Shown: piece after piece, positions 26,433-35,358 of the stretch
Layout: every line of letters begins with the position of its first letter
How positions within the stretch are numbered: the stretch's first letter is position 1
Origin: Lachnospiraceae bacterium
GTDB taxonomy: Bacteria > Bacillota > Clostridia > Lachnospirales > Lachnospiraceae
Assembly (NCBI GenBank): GCA_029054245.1
Contig: JAIDFQ010000052.1
Coordinates: forward strand, 17,536 to 81,535
Length of the DNA stretch: 64,000 nucleotides
Reading direction: 5' to 3'
Program-made: the position numbers and the translations under genes
Notes under the pieces: generated by a model
The model's database searches: none
What the model was told of the DNA's origin: nothing
The model's input: the letters and a program-made list of their open reading frames with translations, nothing else

Positions 26433-26497
26433 GGGGCGGTGCAACAGCAGCGACAAGACACCCACCAAAACAATCGTTGCCGCTGCTGCACCGCCCC
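26433..26497. repeat. GC-rich inverted repeat after the ABC-2 permease gene
   Basis: GGGGCGGTGCA plus GCAGCG (split by a 3-base bulge) pairs with CGCTGCTGCACCGCCCC around a loop of nearly 30 bases, directly after the permease stop at 26499. There is no T-run, so it may be a weak terminator or an mRNA-stabilising hairpin. No gene in this gap. Confidence 0.5.
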
Positions 26498-26498
26498 A

Positions 26499-27197
26499 TT
26501 ACGCCAGCCCACACTTTCGATACGCGTACCGAAAGACCAGAACCGCAATCAACATATTCCCCACAATCACAAACACATTCTCAAAACCGACATGAAACGC
26601 TCCAACCCGTCCAATCAAAATACCGACCTGCTCTGAATAAGCAACCTTTGCTATTTTCTTAATATTTTCGTTGAACCCGGCAAGCATCGGCAGAAACGCA
26701 AAAACCATCATCACCGGCACCGTCAGGGAAGTCGCCATCATCTGATTCCTGCTCAGGGTTCCAATCGCCGCCCCTATCAGCATAGACGCTAAAATCCCTA
26801 CTCCCATGACCACCAAAAACACAACAAGTTCACGTCCTTTATAGTTTCCCGTCATTCCCATAGCCAACGCTCCCACCATGCAGGCAATCCAGATATAGCT
26901 TCCTACCCCCAGCAGATATTCTGACGGCTTTACCCCAGACATCATAAGCACCCGAAGCGTATTCTTTTCTTTTTCCTCTGAAATCACTGCCGCGATGCTG
27001 ACAAGCGGCGCCATTCCCACAAACATGGACGCAAACATATTTACAAAATAATTCTGCGGCAGTTCCTCCACCTGAATCAGTTTTTCCATGATGAACGCCA
27101 TCAGCGGAAACAAGACAAATTGAATAAGAATTTCCTTATTTTTAAACGTATCTTTTATCTGCTTTTGAAAAATTACTGCTACATTTCTCATCTCCAA
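26499..27197 (-). CDS. ABC-2 type transporter permease
   Basis: A 232-residue membrane protein with about six helices. The N-terminal VIFQKQIKDTFKNKEILIQF and the VISEEKEKNTLRVLMMSGVKP coupling region are typical ABC-2 permease features, as in bacitracin- or lantibiotic-type exporters. It follows its ATPase by 29 bases and is the last gene of the LytTR-DUF3021-ABC operon. Substrate unknown. Confidence 0.88.
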   Translation of the reverse strand: MEMRNVAVIFQKQIKDTFKNKEILIQFVLFPLMAFIMEKLIQVEELPQNYFVNMFASMFVGMAPLVSIAAVISEEKEKNTLRVLMMSGVKPSEYLLGVGSYIWIACMVGALAMGMTGNYKGRELVVFLVVMGVGILASMLIGAAIGTLSRNQMMATSLTVPVMMVFAFLPMLAGFNENIKKIAKVAYSEQVGILIGRVGAFHVGFENVFVIVGNMLIAVLVFRYAYRKCGLA

Positions 27198-27226
27198 TTC
27201 AAAGTCCCTTCTATGTTTAAATTTTT

Positions 27227-28072
27227 TTATTCAAAACTTCTTCCCGTCAGTTCCATAAATACGGTTTCCAGGCTGGGCTCTGTGGAATGAATGGTCTCCA
27301 CCGCTTCCTCCTCCAGATACTCCTTAATTCTATCCGCAGCCTCCTTGTTATTGGGAAGTTCGATCTGTTTCCCATCGTACAAACGTATCTGCAATTTATT
27401 CTGGTGATTATATCTCCTGCATACTTCCTCTGGCTCACCGTACTCCACAATCATGCCATCATTAAGAAGCGCCACATGATTACACAATTTATGTGCCTCC
27501 TCCATATTGTGGGTAGTCAGAAATACCGTTGCGCCTCTCTTTTGCTCTTGTTGTATCAACTGATGGATTTCCGACGCAGTCACAGGATCAAGTCCACTGG
27601 TGGGCTCATCTAAAAAAAGTACCTCCGGTTCTGCCATGACCGCCCTTGCCAGCGACAATCTGCTGCGCATCCCCTTGGACAGCTTCATAGCCGGACACTT
27701 TTTATCCTCAATCAGCCCCACCTTTTTAAGCGCCTCATCCACCTTTTTTCGAGACACACCATAGACTCCGGCAAATAATTTCAGATTGTCGTTTACGGAC
27801 AGCCTTTCATAAAGCCCGAAATTATCCATCATCATTCCAAGCTTTTGGTGGATCTTTTGTGCGTGCTTCGTATCGCTTCCCAAAAGCACTGCCTCACCGT
27901 CTGTCTGACAAAGCTGTCCTGTCAAAATCTTAATCAGCGTGGTCTTCCCTGCACCGGAAGGGCCAAGCAGTCCGAATATTTCTCCTCTTTGCACTTTTAA
28001 ATCGATTCCCCTAAGGACTTCCTTTTCTCCAAACCGCTGCACAATGTGATTCATTTCAATTGCGTATTCCAT
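27227..28072 (-). CDS. ABC transporter ATP-binding protein
   Basis: A 281-residue ATPase, with start ATG at 28072 and GGAGG six bases upstream. Walker A LLGPSGAGKTTLIKILTG, Q-loop MMDNFGLYERLS, signature LSKGMRSRLSLARA, Walker B VLFLDEPTSGLD, H-loop LTTHNME. A 70-residue C-terminal extension (IRLYDGKQIELPNNKEAADR) is typical of drug- and peptide-exporting ABC-2 ATPases. It overlaps the DUF3021 gene by 17 bases. Confidence 0.93.
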   Translation of the reverse strand: MEYAIEMNHIVQRFGEKEVLRGIDLKVQRGEIFGLLGPSGAGKTTLIKILTGQLCQTDGEAVLLGSDTKHAQKIHQKLGMMMDNFGLYERLSVNDNLKLFAGVYGVSRKKVDEALKKVGLIEDKKCPAMKLSKGMRSRLSLARAVMAEPEVLFLDEPTSGLDPVTASEIHQLIQQEQKRGATVFLTTHNMEEAHKLCNHVALLNDGMIVEYGEPEEVCRRYNHQNKLQIRLYDGKQIELPNNKEAADRIKEYLEEEAVETIHSTEPSLETVFMELTGRSFE

Positions 28073-28583
28073 TTTTACCTCCATTTTCCTTTCTACTATT
28101 TTCCTCTTGCTGCTGATTGCGCTTTATCATTTTTTCCAAAGCCTCCTCCATCCTTTTGTTCTCGCTTTTCTCCTTAAATGCTGTCACCGCCAGACTAACG
28201 ACAAAACTGATTAGGAAGCTGATAAAAAACATAACCCAGGGAAGCCAGTAGTCTTTGGGAAACCACTGAAACGCTGTGATACAAATCACCATAACGATTA
28301 AAATTGCACCCAGCATGCAGCAGGCTCTCCACACGATCCGCATGTTCTTGATCATGATATCTGTAAAAAACAAAAACCTGCAAAATACAATCCACACCGC
28401 CAGCGTCAAAAACTGCAACATTGTCACTACCCGAAGCCCCTCATTTCCCATGGCAAACATGCTGGAAAAATCTCTGGCGCTCTCTCCAAACAAGATACAA
28501 AAAATATTTAGCATAATAATTGAAAAGCCAAATATCTTCATTACCTGTTCTATATACTCAATGATTGTTTTTCTCTCTTCCAT
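28056..28583 (-). CDS. DUF3021-type membrane protein, partner of a LytTR regulator
   Basis: A 175-residue protein with four helices (about residues 17-35, 53-72, 85-105 and 115-137) and a charged cytoplasmic tail (EKSENKRMEEALEKMIKRNQ). Layout and position directly after a stand-alone LytTR gene match DUF3021 proteins. In Streptococcus mutans the BrsM/HdrM membrane proteins of this type restrain their LytTR partner (established for that species). By analogy this one may gate the regulator at 28584-29024. Confidence 0.75.
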   Translation of the reverse strand: MEERKTIIEYIEQVMKIFGFSIIMLNIFCILFGESARDFSSMFAMGNEGLRVVTMLQFLTLAVWIVFCRFLFFTDIMIKNMRIVWRACCMLGAILIVMVICITAFQWFPKDYWLPWVMFFISFLISFVVSLAVTAFKEKSENKRMEEALEKMIKRNQQQEENSRKENGGKNGIRN

Positions 28584-29024
28584 TTATTTCACCCCCAGTT
28601 TCTTCTTCAAGCCTTCCGCATATTGCCTGGAAACTATGATCTGTTCCCCATTTTCCAACGTGACCCTGATTCTTCTGTTGATGTCCGCCTTCAGGGACCT
28701 GATGTACTTAAGCTGTACCAGACAGGATTTGCTTGCCCTAAAAAAACCGCGCTCGTCAAGCTGCTGCTCCAGTTCATACAGCTTTAAGCTGGATTCATAC
28801 ACACTTTCTCCTGTATAGACAAAAGTTTTTCGATCCACCGACTCTAGGTAAATCACCTTTGACACGTCCAACAAATATGTCTCACCGCCCTTTGATGCCG
28901 TCAGCTGCCAGTCCATAATCCTAAGGGTTGCAAGCATCTTTTCAATTTCCGGTGTCAGCCGGCTGCAGGAAATCGTGATTTCTATGTCCTTCACATTTTC
29001 ATCCACATTAATTGCTATTTTCAA
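28584..29024 (-). CDS. Stand-alone LytTR DNA-binding regulator
   Basis: A 146-residue protein. GGGAGGG stands six bases before a TTG at 29024 giving LKIAINVDENVKDIEIT, so I use that start instead of an ATG 12 codons earlier. There is no receiver domain. The N-terminal 50 residues are a short alpha/beta segment, and residues about 50-145 are the LytTR domain (KVIYLESVDRKTFVY, FFRASKSCLVQLKYIRSLK). Its stop abuts the DUF3021 start. Layout corresponds to LytTR regulatory systems such as BrsRM/HdrRM, here joined to an ABC exporter. Confidence 0.85.
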   Translation of the reverse strand: MKIAINVDENVKDIEITISCSRLTPEIEKMLATLRIMDWQLTASKGGETYLLDVSKVIYLESVDRKTFVYTGESVYESSLKLYELEQQLDERGFFRASKSCLVQLKYIRSLKADINRRIRVTLENGEQIIVSRQYAEGLKKKLGVK

Positions 29025-29173
29025 GTTATCCCTCCCCGTCAAAGCATTTTGGGCAGGCACGCCTCCCCTTTTCTTTCACCAACATAGCATACCCTGTCAA
29101 AGGCGGCAAGATACCCAAGCGCATGTTGCCAATATGCAACCCCAAAATGCCAAAAAGATATTTATAAATTACC

Positions 29174-29211
29174 AAAGACCTTCATCTACTCTAAAATAGA
29201 TAAAGGTCTTT
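29174..29211 (-). terminator. Hairpin after the RmlD-like gene
   Basis: AAAGACCTTCATCTA pairs with TAGATAAAGGTCTTT (one unpaired position, 8-base loop), starting about 25 bases after the stop at 29236. Probable terminator for the leftward transcript. Confidence 0.6.
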
Positions 29212-29235
29212 CCCAGTCTGTTATCACCGCTGTTT

Positions 29236-30102
29236 TTATTGTAGAGACACGGACTTAATATATTGATATAATCCTAATGCGGTGTCCCTAAAAATAATTC
29301 CTGTTTTTTCTATTTTCTGTGTATCAATCAGGAGATTACGTTCTTTCCCACCTTCCTTGCTGCTTATAAGTGATTCTTTTCCAAAAAGAGAAAATACCTT
29401 TTTGACTGTATCATACACGGTGCCAATATTGGCGCTTCCGAAATTATAAATACCGGGCGGCAGGCTCCATGCCTTTTCCATGTTAGCAACGACTTCCCGG
29501 CAGTCCGTCATTCCCCTGCTGATATTTTTTAGGACCTGTTGCGGCAGACGGTTCTCAAGGGCAGTTTTCAGGTTTTCCGCAAACATTCCCTTGCCTTTTT
29601 CTCTTTCCGCTTCATCGGGGATATCATACATTAAAGTAAGCCTGAGAATGACACTGTCTGGATTTTCATTAAAGCAGCTTTGTTCCGCCAGCAATTTATG
29701 CTGTCCATAAATCGGCAGAGGCTTTAGCAGCTCATCTTCTCTATGGGGAAGATAAAATGTTTTCTGGTTCTTTTGTGTCAATGGTTCCATGTAAACCTGA
29801 TCCGAACTGCAAAAAATCATTCTCGCACCGCACTGATGGCACACCCTTGCAAGTTTTTGTGTACCGTGTACATTTATCTCCAAAGATTTTGCAACATCTA
29901 TGGCGCATGTTGCAACATCCGAGACTGCCCCGCAGTGAATGACGATTTCCGGTCTGAATGCATCAAAAACCTCCCGAATCTTATACTCATCCGTAAAATC
30001 CATATTTTCATGAGTTGCTGCGCAAATCTCATATTTCTCTTGATAAGCTTTTACCAGCCTTTTACCCAGATATCCGTTAGCACCTGTAATTAAAATTCTC
30101 AC
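29236..30102 (-). CDS. RmlD-like NAD(P)-dependent sugar-nucleotide reductase
   Basis: A 288-residue short-chain extended dehydrogenase. The GTG at 30102 (VRILITGANGYLGKRLVKAY), preceded by AAAGG, is the better start; the upstream Met adds an unrelated stretch. The Rossmann motif is GANGYLG. CSSDQVYM and the catalytic YGQHK (Tyr-X3-Lys) match dTDP-4-dehydrorhamnose reductases. Family members reduce dTDP-4-keto sugars, but the rest of a rhamnose pathway is not nearby, so the substrate is open. Confidence 0.85.
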   Translation of the reverse strand: MRILITGANGYLGKRLVKAYQEKYEICAATHENMDFTDEYKIREVFDAFRPEIVIHCGAVSDVATCAIDVAKSLEINVHGTQKLARVCHQCGARMIFCSSDQVYMEPLTQKNQKTFYLPHREDELLKPLPIYGQHKLLAEQSCFNENPDSVILRLTLMYDIPDEAEREKGKGMFAENLKTALENRLPQQVLKNISRGMTDCREVVANMEKAWSLPPGIYNFGSANIGTVYDTVKKVFSLFGKESLISSKEGGKERNLLIDTQKIEKTGIIFRDTALGLYQYIKSVSLQ

Positions 30103-30181
30103 TTTTATAGCCTTTCTGCACCATCTGTTCGCCATGCTGATCCTGAATCAAACCAATCCCCTCTATATGCTTCGTGCACCG

Positions 30182-31030
30182 CTACCCTTCAATAAATAAA
30201 ACCCCCAGCGTCCCAGGACCACAGTGACTGGAAATGACTCCCCCCGCCATGGTTTCTAAAATTTCATCAAACCAGCCAAGGGATTTCAGATACGTCTTCA
30301 CATCATCCACTAACTCATTATGGCAGCCGGAGTGCGTGATGAAAACTCTGTCCTTTTTGGCACGCTTTAAATCTTCTTCCATATCTTTAGCATAAGACAT
30401 AATGACTTTATTCATACCGCCGCGGTATTTCTTACCCGGCTTCATTTTTCCTTCTTCTACAACAATTCTGGGATGCAGCTTTAGAGCGCCTCCCGCCATC
30501 GCTGCCAAACCGCTGCATCTTCCGCCTCTGTGTAGGTAGGTCAACGTATCCACAACAAAACTTGCCCTCACACGGGAGCGTAAATCTTCTATATACTGAA
30601 CAATCATCTCCGCATCCTTTCCTTCCTGTGCCATGATTGCCGCCTCTATGACCTGCAGACCAATGCCTGTAGAAAGGTTTTCCGAATTTATGACCCTGAC
30701 AAGCTGCTCGGACTGCAATTCCTCTGCCGCCAGCCGCATCACATTGCCAGAAGTTGACATATCGTCCGATATGGAAAAGCAGACCAGTTCTCTTCCCTCT
30801 TCTACATAAGGCTTCATCAGCGCAACGGCATCCTCCAATGAGGGTGCAGAGGTCTTGGGCGTTGTTTTGTTCTGGTCCGACCAACTGTAAATTTCCTGCG
30901 GCGTAATGTTAACGCCATCCAGATATTCCTCTTCCCCAAGCAGGATATGCAATGGTAATATTGAAATGTCGTACCGCTCCACTAATTCCTTTGACAGGTC
31001 ACAGGTGCTGTCCGCTATAATCTTTACCAT
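30182..31030 (-). CDS. DegV-family fatty-acid-binding protein
   Basis: A 282-residue protein. MVKIIADSTCDLSKELVERY is the classic DegV opening, followed by TSAPSLEDAV with the conserved serine, ISDDMSTSGNVMRLAAEEL, VVDTLTYLHRGGRCSGL and HCGPGTLGVLFI. DegV/FakB proteins hold fatty acids for phosphorylation by FakA, which is not in this window. No operon partner is evident. Confidence 0.92.
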   Translation of the reverse strand: MVKIIADSTCDLSKELVERYDISILPLHILLGEEEYLDGVNITPQEIYSWSDQNKTTPKTSAPSLEDAVALMKPYVEEGRELVCFSISDDMSTSGNVMRLAAEELQSEQLVRVINSENLSTGIGLQVIEAAIMAQEGKDAEMIVQYIEDLRSRVRASFVVDTLTYLHRGGRCSGLAAMAGGALKLHPRIVVEEGKMKPGKKYRGGMNKVIMSYAKDMEEDLKRAKKDRVFITHSGCHNELVDDVKTYLKSLGWFDEILETMAGGVISSHCGPGTLGVLFIEG

Positions 31031-31090
31031 AATTTCCCTCCAATTTCCAGTATAATGTAAACGCTGTTCTGCTCCACGAATACTTCTCCT

Positions 31091-31498
31091 CTACATGAAA
31101 TTATCATGAATCTTGTCAATCAAATCCTTATCTGCCGGAAGCCAGTCCACACTGTGCAAGGTTTCTCTGGTCAGCCACTTTGCTGCCTCATGCTCCTTCA
31201 GCACCAAATTGCCAGATTTTATTGTGCACATAAAGCAGTGCATCGTTAGGTGAAAGTCAGGATAGTCATATTCCACAATATCCACCAATTCTCCAATCTC
31301 TATTTCCGTGTCCAGTTCTTCTTTGATTTCCCGAATAAGGGCTTGATTCGGGGTTTCCCCCTCCTCTATCTTGCCTCCTGGGAACTCCCAACCGTCCTTA
31401 AAAGGTCCGTAACCTCTTTGGGTAGCGAAAATGTGATTTTGGTTTTTGATTATGGCAGCAGCCACTTTGATTGTCTTTCTATCGGGTGATTGGGACAC
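31091..31498 (-). CDS. NUDIX hydrolase, MutT-like
   Basis: A 135-residue pyrophosphohydrolase. GGAGGT lies seven bases before the GTG at 31498 (VSQSPDRKTIKVAAAIIKNQ), chosen as the start. The Nudix box is GGKIEEGETPNQALIREIKE followed by ELDTEI, with all catalytic glutamates. The ATQRGYGPFKDGWEFPGG lead-in is typical of MutT/8-oxo-dGTP and CTP pyrophosphohydrolases. It lies 35 bases after the helicase gene in the same orientation, so the two are probably one transcript. It may only clean nucleotides, or may act on a nucleotide product in a defence pair (inference). Confidence 0.9.
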   Translation of the reverse strand: MSQSPDRKTIKVAAAIIKNQNHIFATQRGYGPFKDGWEFPGGKIEEGETPNQALIREIKEELDTEIEIGELVDIVEYDYPDFHLTMHCFMCTIKSGNLVLKEHEAAKWLTRETLHSVDWLPADKDLIDKIHDNFM

Positions 31499-31533
31499 AA
31501 TTTTTACCTCCAAATATAAATTTTCTAATCCAT

Positions 31534-34464
31534 TTAACTTACAATGTAATCATATAAATCTTCTCTTACCGGCGTTTCCAGTATGTATTGGATCTCCACA
31601 GCTTTTTTGTTTGTATTAGGCATAATAAACTCATGCGCCTTTCCCGTTGCATATATTTTACCCAAATAATAAAACTCTTTTGATATCTTATCATCTTTAT
31701 TTTTACGAACAAACAATTCCATGTTGACACCTAACTCTTTTGCATGCAGTGCAGTATACACATCCTCTGATTCCAAACTACGTCCAGATTTTGAAATTGC
31801 AACTAACATACTGGGAGTTTCCAACCGATCTTCATATTTAATTGTGTCTGCAATATCTTCTGTTTTATCATAATTAATAAATACTGGGTATGTTTTTGTT
31901 TTTTTGTCGTATTTATAACCGCCAATATTTAATGCTACTTCTCCTTTTTCCCATTCCAGTAACCGACATACATCTTCATAAGTATACTTTGCATATAATT
32001 GAAACACCGTGTTCTTATATGGCTGTCCATAATCCTTCTGATTTCTATATAATCCAAATTCAATCAGCTCACATATTGATTGGTAAAACGATTCATCTCG
32101 CAACATTTTTTCGAACGAATCTGAAATCTTATAATCATTCTCTTCTGGTTCTATCAATATAAAATCAGAATAAGTATCTTTGGCAGAGCCTGTTGCAAAT
32201 TCATTTGTTAATATATTTACAATATTCGTTTCCGTTTTTCCAGTCATTTCTAAAAAATACTTTTCCTTCAAATCTTTTTTTAAATATTTCATCAATTCAT
32301 GCTGATATGTCATTAACCGCTTAATCGCCAATAATTCATGCACTCTTTTTCCTGAAGCAAATTTCCTCGAAATATACTCAAGCACACTCTCTTGTTTTTC
32401 ACTAAATTTAACTGTATATTCTTTCTCATATTTAGACAAAAACTTATGGTACGAACCAAGTGTTCTATTGTCGAATATGCGAACAGGATCAATCGAACCA
32501 TATTTTTCAAAATCCATTAAATTAGGTATTCGTCCCAGTTTATATTTCAATTCCCTATAGCTTTCTTTTATCAACCGAATATCGCTAAAGTTTGCTGCGT
32601 CAATCGATTGAAAAATCCTTTTTTTTGATATTTCATCAAAATGAATGGTAGAGCTTCCCGGAATAATCTTCGCGCCTTCCCGCACATACCTTCTAATAGT
32701 ATCTTTATTATATGACCTGTCTCCTGATAAAGCGATTGGAATCATAAAGTTATTCATATAATTTCCAATAAAATCAAGAACTACAACATACTCTTTGTTG
32801 TCCGCTTTTCTTAATCCTCTGCCCAACTGTTGTACAAAAACAATTGGACTTTGAGTTGGTCTAAGCATTATCACTTGATTAATCGCCGGAATGTCAACTC
32901 CTTCATTAAATATATCAATCGTAAAAATATAATCTAGGTAGTTCTCTCGCAAATCACTTGATATTTTTTCAATACATTCCTCTCGTTTTTCCTGAGAATC
33001 CTCCCCCCCTAAAGCCACTGTGCGATAACCGCGCTTATTAAACTTATCAGATAACTCCATAGCCTCTTTTTTACTGCTGCAAAAAACTAGCCCTTTTACC
33101 CTATCACCACTATGTCCATAATATTCTGCCTGCTTCAATATATAGTCTACACGTTCATCTGATACAAGCCTTGCAAAATTTTTCACGCCACTGTTGTCAT
33201 CAAATACTTCCCCATCTATCTCCAAATCAGTAATTCCAAAATAATGAAACGGACATAGAAGATTTTCTTCTAATGCCTGCTGCAATCGAATTTCATATGC
33301 AATGTTATATTCAAATAGCGCATAAATATCAAAACCATCTGTGCGCTCTGGACTAGCTGTCATTCCGAGCAAAAATTGAGGCAGAAAATAGTTGATAATT
33401 TTTTGATAACTTTCTGCTCCGACTCGATGCACTTCGTCAATAATAATTGTCTCAAATTCATCTCGATTAAAATGCTTTAATGTTTCCTCTTTTGCCATCA
33501 TCTGCATAGTTGAAAAAAGATAGTCTGCACCATAATCCTTGACATTTCCAGATAGAATCCCAAACTTCTTTGACGTACCAAGCACTTTTCTGTAGCTTGT
33601 AACTGCCTGCTTTGCGATTTGCTCTCTATGCACAATAAACAACATTTTGTGCGGATTATCCTCTCTCACCGCAAAGGCCGAGGCATATGTCTTTCCTGTT
33701 CCAGTCGCAGAAATAAGAAGTGCCCTTTTAGCACCTGTACTTTTAATTTTCTGTAAATTATTGATAAACTCTACCTGCATTTTATTGGGCTGTAAACAAA
33801 ACTGTTCAAAGACGGGAACATCCGTCTGCTTTGCTATTGCCTTTTGCTTTTTAATCAGCATGTACTTCGTTCTGTAATTTTCTATAAAAGCTTCGTAACT
33901 TATCGTATGTATGGAATTCCAAAGCTCATTATATTCTTCTAATATCTGCTGTGTATATTCTCCTTGATTTGTAGAAATCAATCGTGTGTTCCATTCTTTA
34001 TTTTTTGTCAAGGCATTCAATGTCATATTAGAACTTCCTATGACAATGCGATAAATTTCCTTATCCCTAAAAATATATCCTTTCGTATGAAACCCCTCAC
34101 CTGATTCCTCCGAGCAATACATCCTTAACTCAATATTTCTCAACCCTGCGAGCTTTTCCAATGCTTTAGGCTCACTAAAGTGTAAATAATCCGTTGTCAT
34201 AATTCTTCCATGAACATTTCGCTTTTCTAATTCCTTTAATGTTTGTAAAAGCGGTGTTATACCACTCATTGTTATAAATGCAACACTAATAAAAAATTCA
34301 TCACATGACAAAAGTTCATCTTCAATAGAAGATAAAACCTTCCGCCCCTCTCTGTAATTATTAGAAATAAACTGTGGCTTATACGCCAGATTAGATGTAT
34401 GCGTCATATCAATAAATGCTGTTGACATGCCTTCTTTTATTTGATGTATTTGTACCTTTTCCAT
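31534..34464 (-). CDS. PLD-nuclease / SF2 helicase / DUF3427 protein
   Basis: A 976-residue three-part protein. Residues about 40-190 form a phospholipase-D-type nuclease domain with His126-X-Lys128 (HTKGY) and GSSN at 143-146, a single HKD half. Residues about 220-570 are an SF2 helicase: Walker A ATGTGKT (253-259), DEVH box (343-346), TASPERTD, and motif VI QLGRGLRKAD. The remaining 400 residues match the DUF3427 C-terminal pattern (YPVFINYDKTEDIADTIKYE, then MLVAISKSGRSLESED). Such proteins resemble restriction-type effectors that load on DNA and cut it. The gene is more AT-rich than its neighbours, suggesting transfer. A NUDIX gene follows. Confidence 0.88.
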   Translation of the reverse strand: MEKVQIHQIKEGMSTAFIDMTHTSNLAYKPQFISNNYREGRKVLSSIEDELLSCDEFFISVAFITMSGITPLLQTLKELEKRNVHGRIMTTDYLHFSEPKALEKLAGLRNIELRMYCSEESGEGFHTKGYIFRDKEIYRIVIGSSNMTLNALTKNKEWNTRLISTNQGEYTQQILEEYNELWNSIHTISYEAFIENYRTKYMLIKKQKAIAKQTDVPVFEQFCLQPNKMQVEFINNLQKIKSTGAKRALLISATGTGKTYASAFAVREDNPHKMLFIVHREQIAKQAVTSYRKVLGTSKKFGILSGNVKDYGADYLFSTMQMMAKEETLKHFNRDEFETIIIDEVHRVGAESYQKIINYFLPQFLLGMTASPERTDGFDIYALFEYNIAYEIRLQQALEENLLCPFHYFGITDLEIDGEVFDDNSGVKNFARLVSDERVDYILKQAEYYGHSGDRVKGLVFCSSKKEAMELSDKFNKRGYRTVALGGEDSQEKREECIEKISSDLRENYLDYIFTIDIFNEGVDIPAINQVIMLRPTQSPIVFVQQLGRGLRKADNKEYVVVLDFIGNYMNNFMIPIALSGDRSYNKDTIRRYVREGAKIIPGSSTIHFDEISKKRIFQSIDAANFSDIRLIKESYRELKYKLGRIPNLMDFEKYGSIDPVRIFDNRTLGSYHKFLSKYEKEYTVKFSEKQESVLEYISRKFASGKRVHELLAIKRLMTYQHELMKYLKKDLKEKYFLEMTGKTETNIVNILTNEFATGSAKDTYSDFILIEPEENDYKISDSFEKMLRDESFYQSICELIEFGLYRNQKDYGQPYKNTVFQLYAKYTYEDVCRLLEWEKGEVALNIGGYKYDKKTKTYPVFINYDKTEDIADTIKYEDRLETPSMLVAISKSGRSLESEDVYTALHAKELGVNMELFVRKNKDDKISKEFYYLGKIYATGKAHEFIMPNTNKKAVEIQYILETPVREDLYDYIVS

Positions 34465-34520
34465 TTTTACTCATTCGTGAGTTTCCCCACTTCCCCTCCT
34501 GCATGTACTTGCTTACCACA

Positions 34521-34569
34521 ATATAAGAGGACAAAATCACCCGCAAGCTGTCATTTTGTCCTCTTATAT
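34521..34569. repeat. Perfect 17-bp inverted repeat upstream of the helicase gene
   Basis: ATATAAGAGGACAAAAT at 34521-34537 faces its exact complement at 34553-34569, with a 15-base GC-rich loop. It lies 57 bases before the helicase start and 155 bases after the kinase-like gene ends. It could be an operator for helicase expression or a terminator. Nothing else was identified in the 34465-34724 gap. Confidence 0.7.
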
Positions 34570-34724
34570 AAGAACCCCGCGCATTGCATTCGCATACATT
34601 ATACCACGAATTACACTGCTTGTGTTTTATGTTTTACAAGTTGGGGATAAGCAAAAACGTGTATATAGCTTTTTCACTTCTCCTCCTCCTTACATAACGT
34701 CATATTCTGCCTATCCCACTATTC

Positions 34725-35261
34725 TCACCCATGCTCCTTTACATATTTCAAAAATTCCTCCGTCTTCGACCAATACTTCACTCCCCAATTTTCAAAATTC
34801 CACTCCTCCATATATTCATTACATTCATAATCCACATAATAGATTTCCCCTCCCTGCACCACAAAGTTCGTCGGGAAATAGTCAATATTCAGTCCTGCCC
34901 CATACACGCTGTCACACATATCCTTAATCTGCTCAAAAAACTTCTCCTCCATCTGCTCCTTTTGTACCAATTCATAAATCGTTGGTCCCTTCACATACTC
35001 CTTCAAGATCCTCTCGCTTTCCTCATCAAAGTCGATCATTTCCGGCATCCGTATCCCTGTCTTTTTCAGCCTCTCATAATCCCTCTTCTCAGCCTCCATC
35101 TTGTTGCCAAATTGATAATAATCACAAGGTTCATGATGAATCTGTTTTAACACGAATTCCTTTTCCCCACGGGCAGCCAGGTAGGAGTAGCCGCCCTTCC
35201 CATGCCCCAGCAGTTTGATGATTTCATACTCCCTGCCGTTCACCATCATAATTTCCATCAC
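34725..35261 (-). CDS. Small protein-kinase-like protein
   Basis: A 178-residue protein with the order of a minimal kinase fold. LLGHGKGGYSYLA is a glycine-rich loop, EFVLKQI carries the ATP-site Lys, and ILKEYVKGPTIYELV is the hinge. GLNIDYFPTNFVV looks like the catalytic loop (Asp and Asn), and IYYVDYECNEY stands at the DFG position with Asp kept. Similar to Bud32/RIO/aminoglycoside-kinase-like small kinases. GTG at 35261 and ATG at 35258 both fit the AGGAG upstream. Substrate unknown; it lies alone. Confidence 0.7.
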   Translation of the reverse strand: MMEIMMVNGREYEIIKLLGHGKGGYSYLAARGEKEFVLKQIHHEPCDYYQFGNKMEAEKRDYERLKKTGIRMPEMIDFDEESERILKEYVKGPTIYELVQKEQMEEKFFEQIKDMCDSVYGAGLNIDYFPTNFVVQGGEIYYVDYECNEYMEEWNFENWGVKYWSKTEEFLKYVKEHG

Positions 35262-35358
35262 AAAACACTCCTTCTTCTCATTTTCTTTTTCATCAGCAGG
35301 CTCTCTCCCTCTTTCTATTGCCCAAATTTCCTACCTCCTGCTAAAATAATACTGCCGC

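Noticed and set aside
26354..26662. Open frames on both strands across the GC-rich hairpin
   Set aside because: Antisense to the ABC-2 permease end or generated by the inverted repeat.
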